Positions 19,287 through 27,941 of a DNA stretch of 64,000 nucleotides are shown in pieces; position 1 is the first letter of the stretch, and each line of letters opens with the position of its first letter. The position numbers and the translations under genes were made by a program. Source of the DNA: CAIWHR01 sp963734085 (lineage in GTDB: Bacteria > Pseudomonadota > Gammaproteobacteria > Burkholderiales > Casimicrobiaceae); NCBI GenBank assembly GCA_963734085.1, contig CAVTFT010000009.1, forward strand, positions 248,001 to 312,000. Direction: 5' to 3'. The notes beneath the pieces are model-generated. The model was not told the origin of the DNA. It made no database searches and saw only the letters and a list, made by a program, of their open reading frames with translations.

Positions 19287-19874
19287 TTACGATGCGCCGC
19301 GGTCAAGCGCCTGGATCGCATCGGCGATGTCCTGGCTCAGGCGTGCGACGCCGCGGCTGTGCGCGGCGGCGAGCGCGTCGTAGCCGCTTTCCGAGATCGG
19401 TTCGCGCACGCTCGTGCGCCCGGTTTCGGACTTGCCATCCTTCGTTCGGCGCACGGTCCAGACCGCGTCCAGCGACGCATACTTTCCGGGCGCCGATTCG
19501 AAGTTACGCACCTCGATCTGCACGCGGAAGTCGACGTCCGCAGCCAATGTTGGATAGAGCGTGACGCGTGGCGTGCCGAGTATCGCGACAAGATTCTCGG
19601 CGACCACGCGCACGAGATTGTCCTGCACCGGCGACGCCCAGCGATTGAAATCGTCGATCGACACCTGATTGGCGCCGGTGCTGACGACGATCTGAGGGCG
19701 GTCGATCGTCGACGGGACACTCACCGGGCCCACGGCCACGCTGAGCTTCGACGGCGCCGGGCCGGGGGCGGCCGTGGCGCTCAACGTGTAAAAATTCGCA
19801 GGAGGGGACGAGCAGCCTGTGCCGAGAACACCGAGTGCACACGCGATCACGAATGCGGAACCGAGGCGCATCAT
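19287..19874 (-). CDS. pqiC: PqiC-type outer-membrane lipoprotein (ABC transport auxiliary component)
   Basis: 195 residues with a lipoprotein signal (ALGVLGTGCSSPP). The fold signature FYTLSA...SVAVGPVSVPSTIDRPQIV...ANQVSIDDFNRWASPVQDNLVRVVAENL is that of PqiC/YmbA. It anchors the PqiB tube to the outer membrane for lipid transfer. It starts 10 bases after pqiB, in the classic pqiABC order. The second Met (19871) is equally possible as start. Confidence 0.88.
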   Translation of the reverse strand: MMRLGSAFVIACALGVLGTGCSSPPANFYTLSATAAPGPAPSKLSVAVGPVSVPSTIDRPQIVVSTGANQVSIDDFNRWASPVQDNLVRVVAENLVAILGTPRVTLYPTLAADVDFRVQIEVRNFESAPGKYASLDAVWTVRRTKDGKSETGRTSVREPISESGYDALAAAHSRGVARLSQDIADAIQALDRGAS

Positions 19875-19884
19875 CTCCCTCCGC

Positions 19885-21549
19885 TCATTGGGTCTTGCCG
19901 CGGATAAGCGAGCTCGGCTGGCGTTCCAGCTCGTCGGTCAGCACCCGCAGGCTCCGCGCCGCCCGGGTGAACTCGTTGAGCGCGTTGCGGAGATCCTCCT
20001 GCGCGGCGGCATTCGGCTCGAGCAGCGTTGCGTTGGCGCTGTTCATTGCACGCTCGAGCGCAACGAGGGCGCGGTGCAGGTCGTCGACGCTTGTCTTGAG
20101 GCCGGGCATGAGCTGGGCATCGGCGTCGCTGACGATCTTGTTGACGCTCGTGAGCGTCCGGTCGAGATTTTCGAGATCCTTCTTGAGGTCGTTGCCGATC
20201 GCTTCGAGCGGCATCTTGTCGATCTTGTCGAGGATGCCGGCAAGCTTGGCCTCGAGCTCGACGACGGTGCTCGGAACGACCGGCACTTCCGGCGTGTCCT
20301 GGTCGAGGTCCACCTTCACCTTGGGCGCTTCCGGGTGGTAGTCGAGCGCGACATAGAGCTGCCCGGTCAGAAGGCTTCCGGTTCGCAGCTGCGCGCGCAG
20401 GCCCCGCTCTTCCACCTGGCGCCGTATGAACGCGCGGAGCTTCTGGTCGTCGCGCACCGTGTCCGCCGCATCGCGGGCCTCGGATTTCACGTGCGCGTAC
20501 GCGAGCACCCGTTCGGGGTAGAACGCGATCAGCACGCGCGGGCGAATCCTTGCCTTCTTCGCATCGAACGCGAGGCCCACTGCGGTGACCTCGCCGGCGG
20601 GCAGTCCGAACAACGTCACCGGCGCCCCGACAGAAAGCCCGCGCAGCGACTCGCCGAAATAGAGCACATAGTGCTTTGCAATGGGGTCGGGCGCCTTCAT
20701 CGCGGCGGCGTGGTCGGTGTAGAGGGTGAAGACCGTTTCCGCGGCGGCGGGGTCGGCCTTGCTGACGAACGGCGGCACGTCGAAGGCCAGGCCGCCGATC
20801 AGCAGCGCCACCAGCGACTCGGTGCGCACGTTCACGCCGTCCACGCCGACCGAGACATCCACCCCGCTCGCGTTCCAGAAGCGTGTCCCGGAATAAACGT
20901 ACTTGTCGTACGGCGCATTGACGAATATCTTCATCTGAACCGACTTACCGCCGGCGGCAAGGTCGTAGGCGGTGACCTGACCGACCGGCACGCGGCGATA
21001 GTAGATCGGCGAGCCGATTTCGAGCGACCCGAGATCGCTCGCGGTGAGCACGAACAGCCGGCCCGGCTGCCCGGTGACGACAGGCGCCACGTCGAGTCCG
21101 ATGAAGCTGTCCTGACTGTCCCGCGACTTGCCGGGCTCGAACCCGATGTAGTTACCCGAGAGCAATGTGCTGAGCCCGGAGACTCCGCTCAAGCTGATGT
21201 TCGGCCGCACCACCCAGAACTTCGCGTCTTCGACCATCAGCCCGGCGGCATGCTTGGCGATCTTCGCGACGACGCGCACCTTGGTGTAGTCGTAGCTCAA
21301 CTCGACCCTGGTGATCCGGCCGATGTTCACGTCCTTGTACTTGATGACGGTCTTGCCGGCCTCGATGCCCTCTGCCGCGGAAAAGATGATCGTGATGGTC
21401 GGGCCCTCGCTCAGAAGGCGTTGAACGGCGATTCCGATCGCCACGAGCGCGGCGAGAATCGGAACGATCCAGATGACCGAAATCCGCGTGCGCTTCGGTT
21501 GCACCACCGTGGCCTGCGGAAGGTCGTCGAGTCCCGTGGGCTCAGCCAT
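19885..21549 (-). CDS. pqiB: Intermembrane lipid transport protein PqiB (MCE domains)
   Basis: 554 residues. An N-terminal membrane anchor (~25-45, ISVIWIVPILAALVAIGIAV) is followed by three MCE/MlaD domains: ITIIFSAAEGIEAGKTVIKYKDVNIG (~50), a second around residues 165-230 and a third around 285-390. A long C-terminal helical region (~420-554) forms the needle. PqiB oligomers bridge the inner and outer membranes as a hydrophobic tube. The start overlaps the end of the upstream pqiA half by eight bases. Confidence 0.92.
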   Translation of the reverse strand: MAEPTGLDDLPQATVVQPKRTRISVIWIVPILAALVAIGIAVQRLLSEGPTITIIFSAAEGIEAGKTVIKYKDVNIGRITRVELSYDYTKVRVVAKIAKHAAGLMVEDAKFWVVRPNISLSGVSGLSTLLSGNYIGFEPGKSRDSQDSFIGLDVAPVVTGQPGRLFVLTASDLGSLEIGSPIYYRRVPVGQVTAYDLAAGGKSVQMKIFVNAPYDKYVYSGTRFWNASGVDVSVGVDGVNVRTESLVALLIGGLAFDVPPFVSKADPAAAETVFTLYTDHAAAMKAPDPIAKHYVLYFGESLRGLSVGAPVTLFGLPAGEVTAVGLAFDAKKARIRPRVLIAFYPERVLAYAHVKSEARDAADTVRDDQKLRAFIRRQVEERGLRAQLRTGSLLTGQLYVALDYHPEAPKVKVDLDQDTPEVPVVPSTVVELEAKLAGILDKIDKMPLEAIGNDLKKDLENLDRTLTSVNKIVSDADAQLMPGLKTSVDDLHRALVALERAMNSANATLLEPNAAAQEDLRNALNEFTRAARSLRVLTDELERQPSSLIRGKTQ

Positions 21550-22186
21550 GGCGAACCTGCTCGTGACTTGCGGCGTCCCAGATCAAACGTGGGTCGAAAG
21601 ACTGCGCCGCGAGCATCGTCAGCACCACGACGATCATGAAGAACACGACTCCGAGGCCGGGCTCGACCGACATCAGCGGCGACAATTGCACGAGCGCCAC
21701 GGTGAACGCGTCGACGAACACATCGAGCATCGACCATTTGCCGATGAACTCGACCAGACGATAGATGCGCGCGCGCTCGTGGCTGTTCCTCGCCGAGCCG
21801 CGCTGCACCGTGATCAGCAGATAGGCCAGCGCGACGATCTTTCCCAGCGGAATCATGATGCTCGCGACGAAAACGATCAGCGCCAGCGGCCACGAACCCG
21901 TCTTGTAGAGGAAGATCACGCCGCCGATGATCGTGTCGAATTCGGTCTCTCCCAGCGCGGTCGTGCCGAGCACGGGGAGAGCGTTGGCGGGTATGTAGCA
22001 GATCGCCGCCGCGATCAGCAGCGCCCATGTGTATTGGATCGAATGGTGGCGGCGCCAGACCAATTTGGCGCCGCAGCGCGGACAATACCCGGGGCTGGCT
22101 GCGTCGGCCGGCCGCGAGAGAAGGCCGCAGGTCAGGCACGAGACGATTCCGGCCCGCGCTGCGCTCAACGTGGGAGCATTGCTCAT
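21542..22186 (-). CDS. pqiA: PqiA domain protein, second half of a split PqiA
   Basis: 214 residues from ATG 22186. A zinc-ribbon-like motif (CLTCGLLSRPADAASPGYCPRCGAKL) precedes four membrane helices with TTALGETEFDTIIGGVIFLYKTGSW and VEFIGKWSMLDVFVDAFTVALVQL, the PqiA family signature. In E. coli PqiA these two similar halves are one protein; here the second half is a separate gene overlapping the first by four bases (ATGA). It would act as the inner-membrane partner of PqiB. Confidence 0.88.
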   Translation of the reverse strand: MSNAPTLSAARAGIVSCLTCGLLSRPADAASPGYCPRCGAKLVWRRHHSIQYTWALLIAAAICYIPANALPVLGTTALGETEFDTIIGGVIFLYKTGSWPLALIVFVASIMIPLGKIVALAYLLITVQRGSARNSHERARIYRLVEFIGKWSMLDVFVDAFTVALVQLSPLMSVEPGLGVVFFMIVVVLTMLAAQSFDPRLIWDAASHEQVRHG

Positions 22187-22842
22187 CGCGCTGCTCCGGC
22201 TTTCGCGATCCGGGCTGGATCCGCGCGCGCGGGCGGCTTCGTTCCGTCGGCCCACTCGACCCTCGACCAGATCTCGTGCGGCTCGAAGCTCACGATGATC
22301 GCCGCCAGCAGCACGATAAAGGTGCCCGCCGCATACATGCCGATCCCGGGAATCACGGTGGCGAGCTCCGAAATCTTGACCAGTGCGACCAGGATGCCGA
22401 GCATCATCACCTCGGTCATGGACCAGGGCTCCATCAGGTGGGCAGAGCGCAGCAACTCCCCGACCCAACGCGGCGCCGGCGGACGGCGCACGGCGAGCAG
22501 CACCACCAGCAGGAACGCGACATGACCCGCCGGGGCGATCACCGCGCAGAACGCGACGACCACTGCGGTGATCTGGCTGCCCTGCAGCCACATTTCATGT
22601 GCGCCGCCGATGATGGTGGTGCTCGCTTCGCGCCCAACCGCCGAAAGCCCCATCAGCGGCATCGTGTTCGCGACGATGAGGGTGAGCGCGGCCGCGACCG
22701 TGAGCGCGAGAAGGCGATCCAGCGGATTGGACTGCCGGCTGACGAGCGTTTCGCCGCATCGCGCGCAGCGCGCCTTGCCGCCCCGAGGAAGCGGCGGGAT
22801 CTGCTGCAACAGATCGCAGTCCGGGCAGGCGATCGTCTCCAT
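22183..22842 (-). CDS. pqiA: PqiA domain protein, first half of a split PqiA
   Basis: 219 residues. It starts with a zinc-ribbon-like CPDCDLLQQIP...CARCGETL and continues with four membrane helices including FLLVVLLAVRRPPAPRWVGELLRSAHLMEPWSMTEVMMLGILVALVKI, in which the PWSMTEVMMLG block matches KWSMLDVFVDA of the second half. The two PqiA genes are homologous to each other and translationally coupled. As first gene of the pqi operon it should carry the promoter upstream, but the 142-base gap before it shows no obvious one. Confidence 0.87.
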   Translation of the reverse strand: METIACPDCDLLQQIPPLPRGGKARCARCGETLVSRQSNPLDRLLALTVAAALTLIVANTMPLMGLSAVGREASTTIIGGAHEMWLQGSQITAVVVAFCAVIAPAGHVAFLLVVLLAVRRPPAPRWVGELLRSAHLMEPWSMTEVMMLGILVALVKISELATVIPGIGMYAAGTFIVLLAAIIVSFEPHEIWSRVEWADGTKPPARADPARIAKAGAAR

Positions 22843-22984
22843 GGTCAGCCCGGCGTCCCGCGCCTATCCGATTGTGCCAAGCCGGCAGACTGGGCGTGTT
22901 TATGCTGGCGAAACGCGGCAGCTTTCACCTCGGGCAGTTGCAAGGGACTCGCCGCCGATCGCGGGACCGCGGGGCAGGGCCCGC

Positions 22985-23827
22985 TCACCAGCGGAACGTC
23001 ACCCCGAGCATCGGGCCGTTGAAGTTCATGGATTCGATCTGCTTGCTCGATTTGTTGTTCCAGTCGAGATATCGCCACATCCCGATGATATCGCCCCACG
23101 AGTACGAATAGCTGAGTCCGGCCGCAGCTTGCCACGTCAGCTGCGTCTGCCCGGTACCCACATCAAGATAGAACGGCACGCCCCATTGGCGATCGTCTCC
23201 GAACGCGTAACGCCCCTTGACGCCGACGATGCCGTCCCAGAGGTTGGTGCTGAGCTCCCTACTTCCGCTGCGGCCCGCGATGCCGATCGGTCCCAGATCA
23301 CCGCTGATCGACCACCTGAGCGTCGGCTTGACGCCCAGCATCCGCGCGCCCGCGAGCACGTCCACCTTCCACGACGGATCCGACGCGACACGGTATTCGC
23401 CGGCCAGCGTCCAGACGAGGCCCTTGAGATCGAGGTTCAGATCCGCCGTGGTGGTTGCCGGAAGCCCGCCATGTCCGATCGAGAAATCGCGCGTTTGCGA
23501 TTTGGATCCGCCGACGTTGAGGTACAGGACGTCGGTGAATGCGCCCCATTGACCGTAGTGCGCATCGAATGAGCCCATGAACGTCATCTTGAGATGGCTG
23601 ATGAGCGTATGGGCGTCGACATTGATGCTCGTGCCGCCGGAATCCACCGGGAAGTTCAACTTGCCGCCGATCGTCGGCAGATAGCCGTAGATGGTCGCCG
23701 CGAACTGCCATTTCCCGGTTTCCCAGTTGGTCTGTGCCGACTGGGCTGCCGCCTGCATCGGTGCGAATGCACCGGCAGCAGCGCAAAGGACCGCCACTGC
23801 ACGGATCGTGAAAGCGGACATGCTCAT
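22985..23827 (-). CDS. Outer-membrane beta-barrel protein of unknown function
   Basis: 280 residues from ATG 23827, which has AGGAG upstream. A signal peptide (~1-28, ending AAAQSA) is followed by alternating strands typical of an eight- to twelve-stranded barrel: WQFAATIYGYLPTIGGKLNFP, MTFMGSFDAHYGQWGAFTDVLYLNVGG, and a terminal aromatic residue (GVTFRW) as required for outer-membrane insertion. Similar proteins are annotated only as hypothetical or outer-membrane proteins. It lies between the pqi operon and the DUF2092 group on the same strand. Confidence 0.7.
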   Translation of the reverse strand: MSMSAFTIRAVAVLCAAAGAFAPMQAAAQSAQTNWETGKWQFAATIYGYLPTIGGKLNFPVDSGGTSINVDAHTLISHLKMTFMGSFDAHYGQWGAFTDVLYLNVGGSKSQTRDFSIGHGGLPATTTADLNLDLKGLVWTLAGEYRVASDPSWKVDVLAGARMLGVKPTLRWSISGDLGPIGIAGRSGSRELSTNLWDGIVGVKGRYAFGDDRQWGVPFYLDVGTGQTQLTWQAAAGLSYSYSWGDIIGMWRYLDWNNKSSKQIESMNFNGPMLGVTFRW

Positions 23828-23906
23828 CAAGCGACTCCTGCTGAATGATGGCGAAGTGAGCGCGGCGAGGTGACCGAGCACTCCAATATAGCCATTGCGT
23901 TAGCCA

Positions 23907-24665
23907 TCACGGCGCCGGCACGACCGTGTAGTAGACGCCATTGGCACCGTATGCCGGCTGGAACCACGTGTTCCCGCTGAGGTAGTAGGTCGTGCCATTC
24001 TTGTTGATCGACATCGAGCCTGCCGGCAACGCGGCGTAGTTGACGCCCATTGCATACGAAGCCGCCGGGGGTGCGCTCGCCATCGACGCCCCGGTGGCGA
24101 CGCCGGCGCTGTAGGCCGCGCTGGTCGCAGCGGCGGTGTTGGCGCTGCCCGTTGCGACACCTGCTGCGTACGCATTCGACGTCGCGGCCGCCGTGTTGGC
24201 GGACGCCACGGCCGCTCCGGCAGCGACGCCGACGACGGCGCCGGCGGCCGCAGCGCAGCCGTAGCAGCCCGACGCGTAGTACGGCACCGCGGTTGGGGGA
24301 TGGTAAGGGTAGTAGGCCGCCGGATAGGCGCCTGGCGGGTGGTACGCAGTTGCGCCGTAAGGAGTGGTATGCACGGCACCTGCGCCGTAAGCGCCCGCAG
24401 TCGTCCCGCCGTAGACGTTGGTGTGCTCGGTGCCGCCTCCGGTCGCGTGGGCGGTGCTGCCGCCGTAGGCGTTCGTGTGCTCGGTGCCCTCGCCCGCCTC
24501 GTGCGACGTGCTGCCGCCGTAGCGATTCTCGTGACTGGTCGAGCCATAGCTGTGGCTCGTGCTTCCACCGGCCCGGTTGGCGGATGCCCAGCCGGTAGCC
24601 GAACCGCTCCACACGGCAACCGTGCCGGTGAGCAATACGGCGGTGATCGTGAATATCGTCTTCAT
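23907..24665 (-). CDS. Secreted repeat-rich protein of unknown function
   Basis: 252 residues. After a signal peptide (~1-27) the first third consists of imperfect tandem units built on YGGSTSH and GTEHTNxYGG, rich in Gly, Ser, Thr, His and Tyr. A Pro/Tyr-rich stretch and a short hydrophobic segment (GCAAAAGAVVGVAAGAAVASA) follow. A second repeat pair, AAGVATGSANTAAATS / SAGVATGASMASA, leads to a C-terminal YYLSGNTWFQPAYGANGVYYTVV, a small-domain motif also seen at the end of other exported hypothetical proteins. It lies 12 bases downstream of the DUF2092 gene and is probably co-transcribed with it. Function unknown. Confidence 0.7.
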   Translation of the reverse strand: MKTIFTITAVLLTGTVAVWSGSATGWASANRAGGSTSHSYGSTSHENRYGGSTSHEAGEGTEHTNAYGGSTAHATGGGTEHTNVYGGTTAGAYGAGAVHTTPYGATAYHPPGAYPAAYYPYHPPTAVPYYASGCYGCAAAAGAVVGVAAGAAVASANTAAATSNAYAAGVATGSANTAAATSAAYSAGVATGASMASAPPAASYAMGVNYAALPAGSMSINKNGTTYYLSGNTWFQPAYGANGVYYTVVPAP

Positions 24666-24677
24666 CGCAAACTCCGA

Positions 24678-25592
24678 TCAGGGTGTCTTCGATTGCGGTT
24701 TCGCCGGTGCCGCCTTGGACGGCGCCATCTTGACGAGCGGCTTCATTCCCGGCGGCGCGGCGGTCGGATTCGCGAATGGGATGCGTTTGGCCGCCCGCGC
24801 CTTGTCCGACGTGAACGTGTCCGGCTCGACCGCCGAATCGAGCTTCCAGTTCGAAAGCTCCAGCTCGTGACGCAGTTGCATTGGGTCGGCGGCATAAACC
24901 GCGCGGACCCGCCGCGGCAGCTTGTCGTCGGCGCCGATCCAGATTTGCAGGAACACGTCCTTGTTCGCCCACGCCACCATGTCAGTCTTCGTGCCGGCCA
25001 CAACCGTCGACGGGCCGATGTAAAAGGCGAGAATGGCGCCATCGGTCAACGCGGCATAGGGATCGTCGACCAGGAGATCGACAAAGGGAAAGTACAGGGC
25101 GGCCGTGTTGTACGCTGCTTTCAGCGCCTCCTCGATCGTCGGCGGTGCCGCGGCCACGGCGACAAGATCCTCGGCCGGCGCATACGCCATCATCGCCTTG
25201 CCGTCGTAATAGAACTCTGATGCCGGGCCATCGCCGGGCATCAATATCTTGAGCTTGTCCGGTCGCTGCATCGTCACGTCGTAGCGCATCGTGTAGACGA
25301 TTGGGGGTCCGAGTTTGCTTGGATACTCGTAGCCGACGGTCGCCGTGAACGACATTGCCTTGGCCTTCGCGAGCTTCGCGCTCGTTACCTTGAGCAGGTC
25401 CATCGCCCGCGGCTCGAGCACCAACTTGAACTCGGGCACCGCCGCTTTCTTCGCCGGCTTGGCGGATTTCGCCGCCGGCGCCGGTTTCGCCGGCGCCGTG
25501 CTCGACGTCGCGGACTGCGCGCCAGCGCTCGCCGCGACCGCAAGTCCCGCAACGAGCATCGATGTCCGCCCGATGTACTGGAGAAGTCTCAT
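24678..25592 (-). CDS. DUF2092 family exported protein
   Basis: 304 residues with a signal peptide (~1-25) and an Ala/Lys/Pro-rich linker (~28-52). The body matches the DUF2092 family: LEPRAMDLLKVTSAKLAKAKAMSFTATVGYEY, VTMQRPDKLKI, FYYDGKAMMAYAPAEDLVAVA and a closing IWIGADDKLPRRVRAVYA. The fold resembles LolA/LolB-type lipoprotein-binding half-barrels, so binding of a lipid-like ligand in the periplasm is a guess. GGAG lies just before ATG 25592. It is followed by the repeat-rich secreted protein, a pairing that suggests a joint envelope role. Confidence 0.78.
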   Translation of the reverse strand: MRLLQYIGRTSMLVAGLAVAASAGAQSATSSTAPAKPAPAAKSAKPAKKAAVPEFKLVLEPRAMDLLKVTSAKLAKAKAMSFTATVGYEYPSKLGPPIVYTMRYDVTMQRPDKLKILMPGDGPASEFYYDGKAMMAYAPAEDLVAVAAAPPTIEEALKAAYNTAALYFPFVDLLVDDPYAALTDGAILAFYIGPSTVVAGTKTDMVAWANKDVFLQIWIGADDKLPRRVRAVYAADPMQLRHELELSNWKLDSAVEPDTFTSDKARAAKRIPFANPTAAPPGMKPLVKMAPSKAAPAKPQSKTP

Positions 25593-25629
25593 GGCCGGCT
25601 CCGTGTGCCCGAAGAGGCGCGGTTGAAAA

Positions 25630-25926
25630 TCAAGGAATCATCCCGCATTCGAACATCTTGTTGACGATGGGCGCCGAGATCTTGTTGAAGAACGCCTGGC
25701 GCATCTGGGGATCCTGTCTCAGCATCTGGATCGCTCGTTGCTCCATCTCCGGCTTCGGCTGGCCCTGACCTTGCGCCTTTTCCTGCCACAACTGCTGGCA
25801 CGTCGACGTCTGGTATTTCTGGATCACCTTCTCGGCGACCCGGTCCATGACCGGATATTGCGCATAGGCGATGCCAGCAGCGAGCGACGCGCCGACAGCG
25901 AGAGAAATCCAGAATCCTTTGCTCAT
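25630..25926 (-). CDS. Small exported hypothetical protein
   Basis: 98 residues. A signal peptide (~1-22) is followed by a helical region with two cysteines (STCQQLWQEKA and KMFECGMIP) that could form a disulfide. I do not recognise a family with certainty. An AAGGAG ribosome site precedes ATG 25926. It starts the minus-strand group that continues with DUF2092. The 241 bases upstream (25927-26167) hold no gene that I can support. Confidence 0.6.
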   Translation of the reverse strand: MSKGFWISLAVGASLAAGIAYAQYPVMDRVAEKVIQKYQTSTCQQLWQEKAQGQGQPKPEMEQRAIQMLRQDPQMRQAFFNKISAPIVNKMFECGMIP

Positions 25927-26167
25927 GACGAACTCCTTTCAGAACCGATTGGCGTTGTGTTGTGGGAACAGACCTGTCTATGGCTTGTGGCTGCATGCGG
26001 TCTCGAAGCATGCATCGTACGTATTCTCTGGGTCAACCTGAACGATGCGCGCATATAGGCGCTCGAGCTTTTTTCGTGCGGTTCGCGCCCTTCGGCAATT
26101 GTACTTCGTCGACCCGCCAGGTGTCTCGCGTCGCCAGCGCGTCGGCGTGCGGCGGGGCATCGAAGGT

Positions 26168-26671
26168 TCACCCCCCCTTCAACTGCGAGAGCACTTCCTT
26201 CAGAATCGCGATCGCCTCGGACTTGTCCTGCTTCGTCAGATCGACCAGGACCCTGAATCCGTCGCGTTCCTGGAGGACGATCCGTCCGCTCTCGACCAGC
26301 TCGTCGTAGGCGCCGACGATCTTGTAGGTGTTGATCGGCCGCAGAAATCCCTTGACCGTGATCGGGGGCTGCTCTTCGGTCAGGACGATATCCTGCACCA
26401 GTGCATTCATTTCGTGCGCGAGCAGGATGCTCCCGGGCTCGGCTACGGACTCGAGACGTGCCGCCAGGTTCACTTCGTTGCCGATGATCGTGTAGTCCAT
26501 CCGGTCCTGGCTGCCGAAGTTTCCGACGGTGCAAAAGCCGGTGCTGATCCCCATGCGGATACGGAACGGTCGCTCCAGTCCCCGATTGCGCCATTCCTGC
26601 TCGAGCTCGCGCATTCGCCGCTGCATCGCGATGGCCATCATGACGCAGGCCTTGGCATCCTTCTTGACGCC
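26168..26671 (-). pseudogene. Truncated class III adenylate/guanylate cyclase remnant
   Basis: Recognisable cyclase sequence begins abruptly at GVKKDAKACVMMAIAMQ and continues through FRIRMGISTGFCTVGNFGS, DYTIIGNEVNLAARLE (ATP-binding/transition-state region) to a C-terminal helix. The N-terminal part of the catalytic domain, which carries the metal-binding aspartates, is absent. The frame stays open to ATG 26845 but that extra stretch does not look like a cyclase. The gene is therefore 5' truncated and probably inactive. A long unrelated gap (26672-26922) separates it from another gene fragment. Confidence 0.75.
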
Positions 26672-26922
26672 GTGCAGTGGCAACACTAGGAGGGACACCG
26701 CGGGTGGGGCGTCCTCCGCGCTCCGCGCATCATCGACGGCGGCGGAACCGCAACTTGTCTTCGGCGGTAAAAGGGTACGCGACGCCACCAGTTCCCGGGT
26801 TCCCAGACTCGGTACCTTCGCATTCGGAACCTCAGAACCGAGCACACCCCATCGTTGCTCGCCCTTCGTGCGAGGTACTGCGTTTCAGAGTGCGACGTGC
26901 TCTCAAGGAAGACCGCCTACGC

Positions 26923-27084
26923 GCCGAATACATCGACCGGATCCTTCGCGGGGCAAAACCGGCCGATCTTCCCGTCCAACAGCCCACGAAGTTCGAGTTG
27001 GTGATCAATCTCAAGACCGCGAAGGCGCTCGAAATCACGATCCCACAGTCGCTGCTGTTGCGTGCGGATGAGGTAATTCAGTAG
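26923..27084 (+). pseudogene. C-terminal remnant of an ABC transporter substrate-binding protein
   Basis: The last ~54 codons read AEYIDRILRGAKPADLPVQQ, then a TKFELVINLKTAKAL stretch and SLLLRADEVIQ, ending in a proper stop. This is the highly conserved C-terminus of PF04392-type ABC substrate-binding proteins. Nothing upstream belongs to that family, so only the tail survives. With the truncated cyclase head-to-head next to it, this marks a deletion or recombination junction. The following 110 bases (27085-27194) show no feature. Confidence 0.75.
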
Positions 27085-27194
27085 TTGCAAGGTCCGCGTT
27101 GGGCACCTTACGCGCACTGTTCGAAGGACCGGTTGTGGCCGCAAGGAGATCCTTGTCACGGACGGCCCCACGCAGTGCCAAGGCCGACGCGTCG

Positions 27195-27941
27195 CTACCG
27201 AATCGTCATCCCGCCATCCGCAGCGAGCACCTGGCCCGTGACGTAGGCCGAGGCATCGGACGCGAAGAACACGAACACCGGCGCGATCTCGACGGGCTCC
27301 GCCCAGCGGCCCATCGGAATGCGGTCGAGATACTTGTCCTTGAAGCGCTCGTCCGTGCGGATCGTCTCGGTCATCGGCGTCGCCGCGCCGGGGGCGATCG
27401 CATTGACGGTAATCGCGTACTTCGCGAGTTCCTTCGCTGCGGACATCGTGAGCCCGAGGATGCCGGCCTTGGCGGCGCTGTAGTTGATCTGGCCGATCGT
27501 GCCCAGCACGCCCGCTGCCGACGTGACGTTGATGATGCGACCGTAGCGGCGCTCGATCATTCCCCGTGCAACCGCCTGCAGACAGTTGAAGCTCCCGGTG
27601 AGATGAACGGCTAGTACCTCGTCCCATTGCGCGGCGGTCATCTTGGAGAGCATCGCCGGCCGAATGATGCCGGCGTTGTTGACGAGAATGTCGATGCGGC
27701 CGAAGCGTGCTTCGACCGCCGCGACCATCGCGTCGACCTCGTCGCGCCGGGCGACGTTGCAGCCGATGCCGACGGCGTCCGTGCCCGACTCGCGCAATGC
27801 GGCGGCGACGCTCTCGGCACGATCGGCCGCGACATCGACGATCCCCACGCGCGCCCCCTCGCGCGCGAACGCCCGCGCGACCGCTGCCCCGATGCCCTGC
27901 GCGGCGCCGGTGACGACGGCGACTTTGCCATCAAGCCGCAT
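27195..27941 (-). CDS. Short-chain dehydrogenase/reductase in the kor operon
   Basis: 248 residues, classical SDR: cofactor motif TGAAQGIG (~12-19), NNAG (~87-90), catalytic Ser and YSAAKAG (Tyr-x-x-x-Lys), and the C-terminal VFFASDASAYVTGQVLAADGG typical of FabG-like enzymes. It overlaps the RidA gene by 11 bases and is the last gene of the korA-korB-ferritin-ridA-SDR run. Downstream of Oah the pathway needs oxidation of 3-hydroxypimeloyl-CoA, and this enzyme is a candidate for it; that assignment is inference from position. Confidence 0.85.
   Translation of the reverse strand: MRLDGKVAVVTGAAQGIGAAVARAFAREGARVGIVDVAADRAESVAAALRESGTDAVGIGCNVARRDEVDAMVAAVEARFGRIDILVNNAGIIRPAMLSKMTAAQWDEVLAVHLTGSFNCLQAVARGMIERRYGRIINVTSAAGVLGTIGQINYSAAKAGILGLTMSAAKELAKYAITVNAIAPGAATPMTETIRTDERFKDKYLDRIPMGRWAEPVEIAPVFVFFASDASAYVTGQVLAADGGMTIR

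Noticed and set aside
24050..24600. Apparent tandem DNA repeats that could be read as a CRISPR array
   Set aside because: They are codon-level repeats of the secreted repeat protein, not uniform direct repeats with unique spacers.
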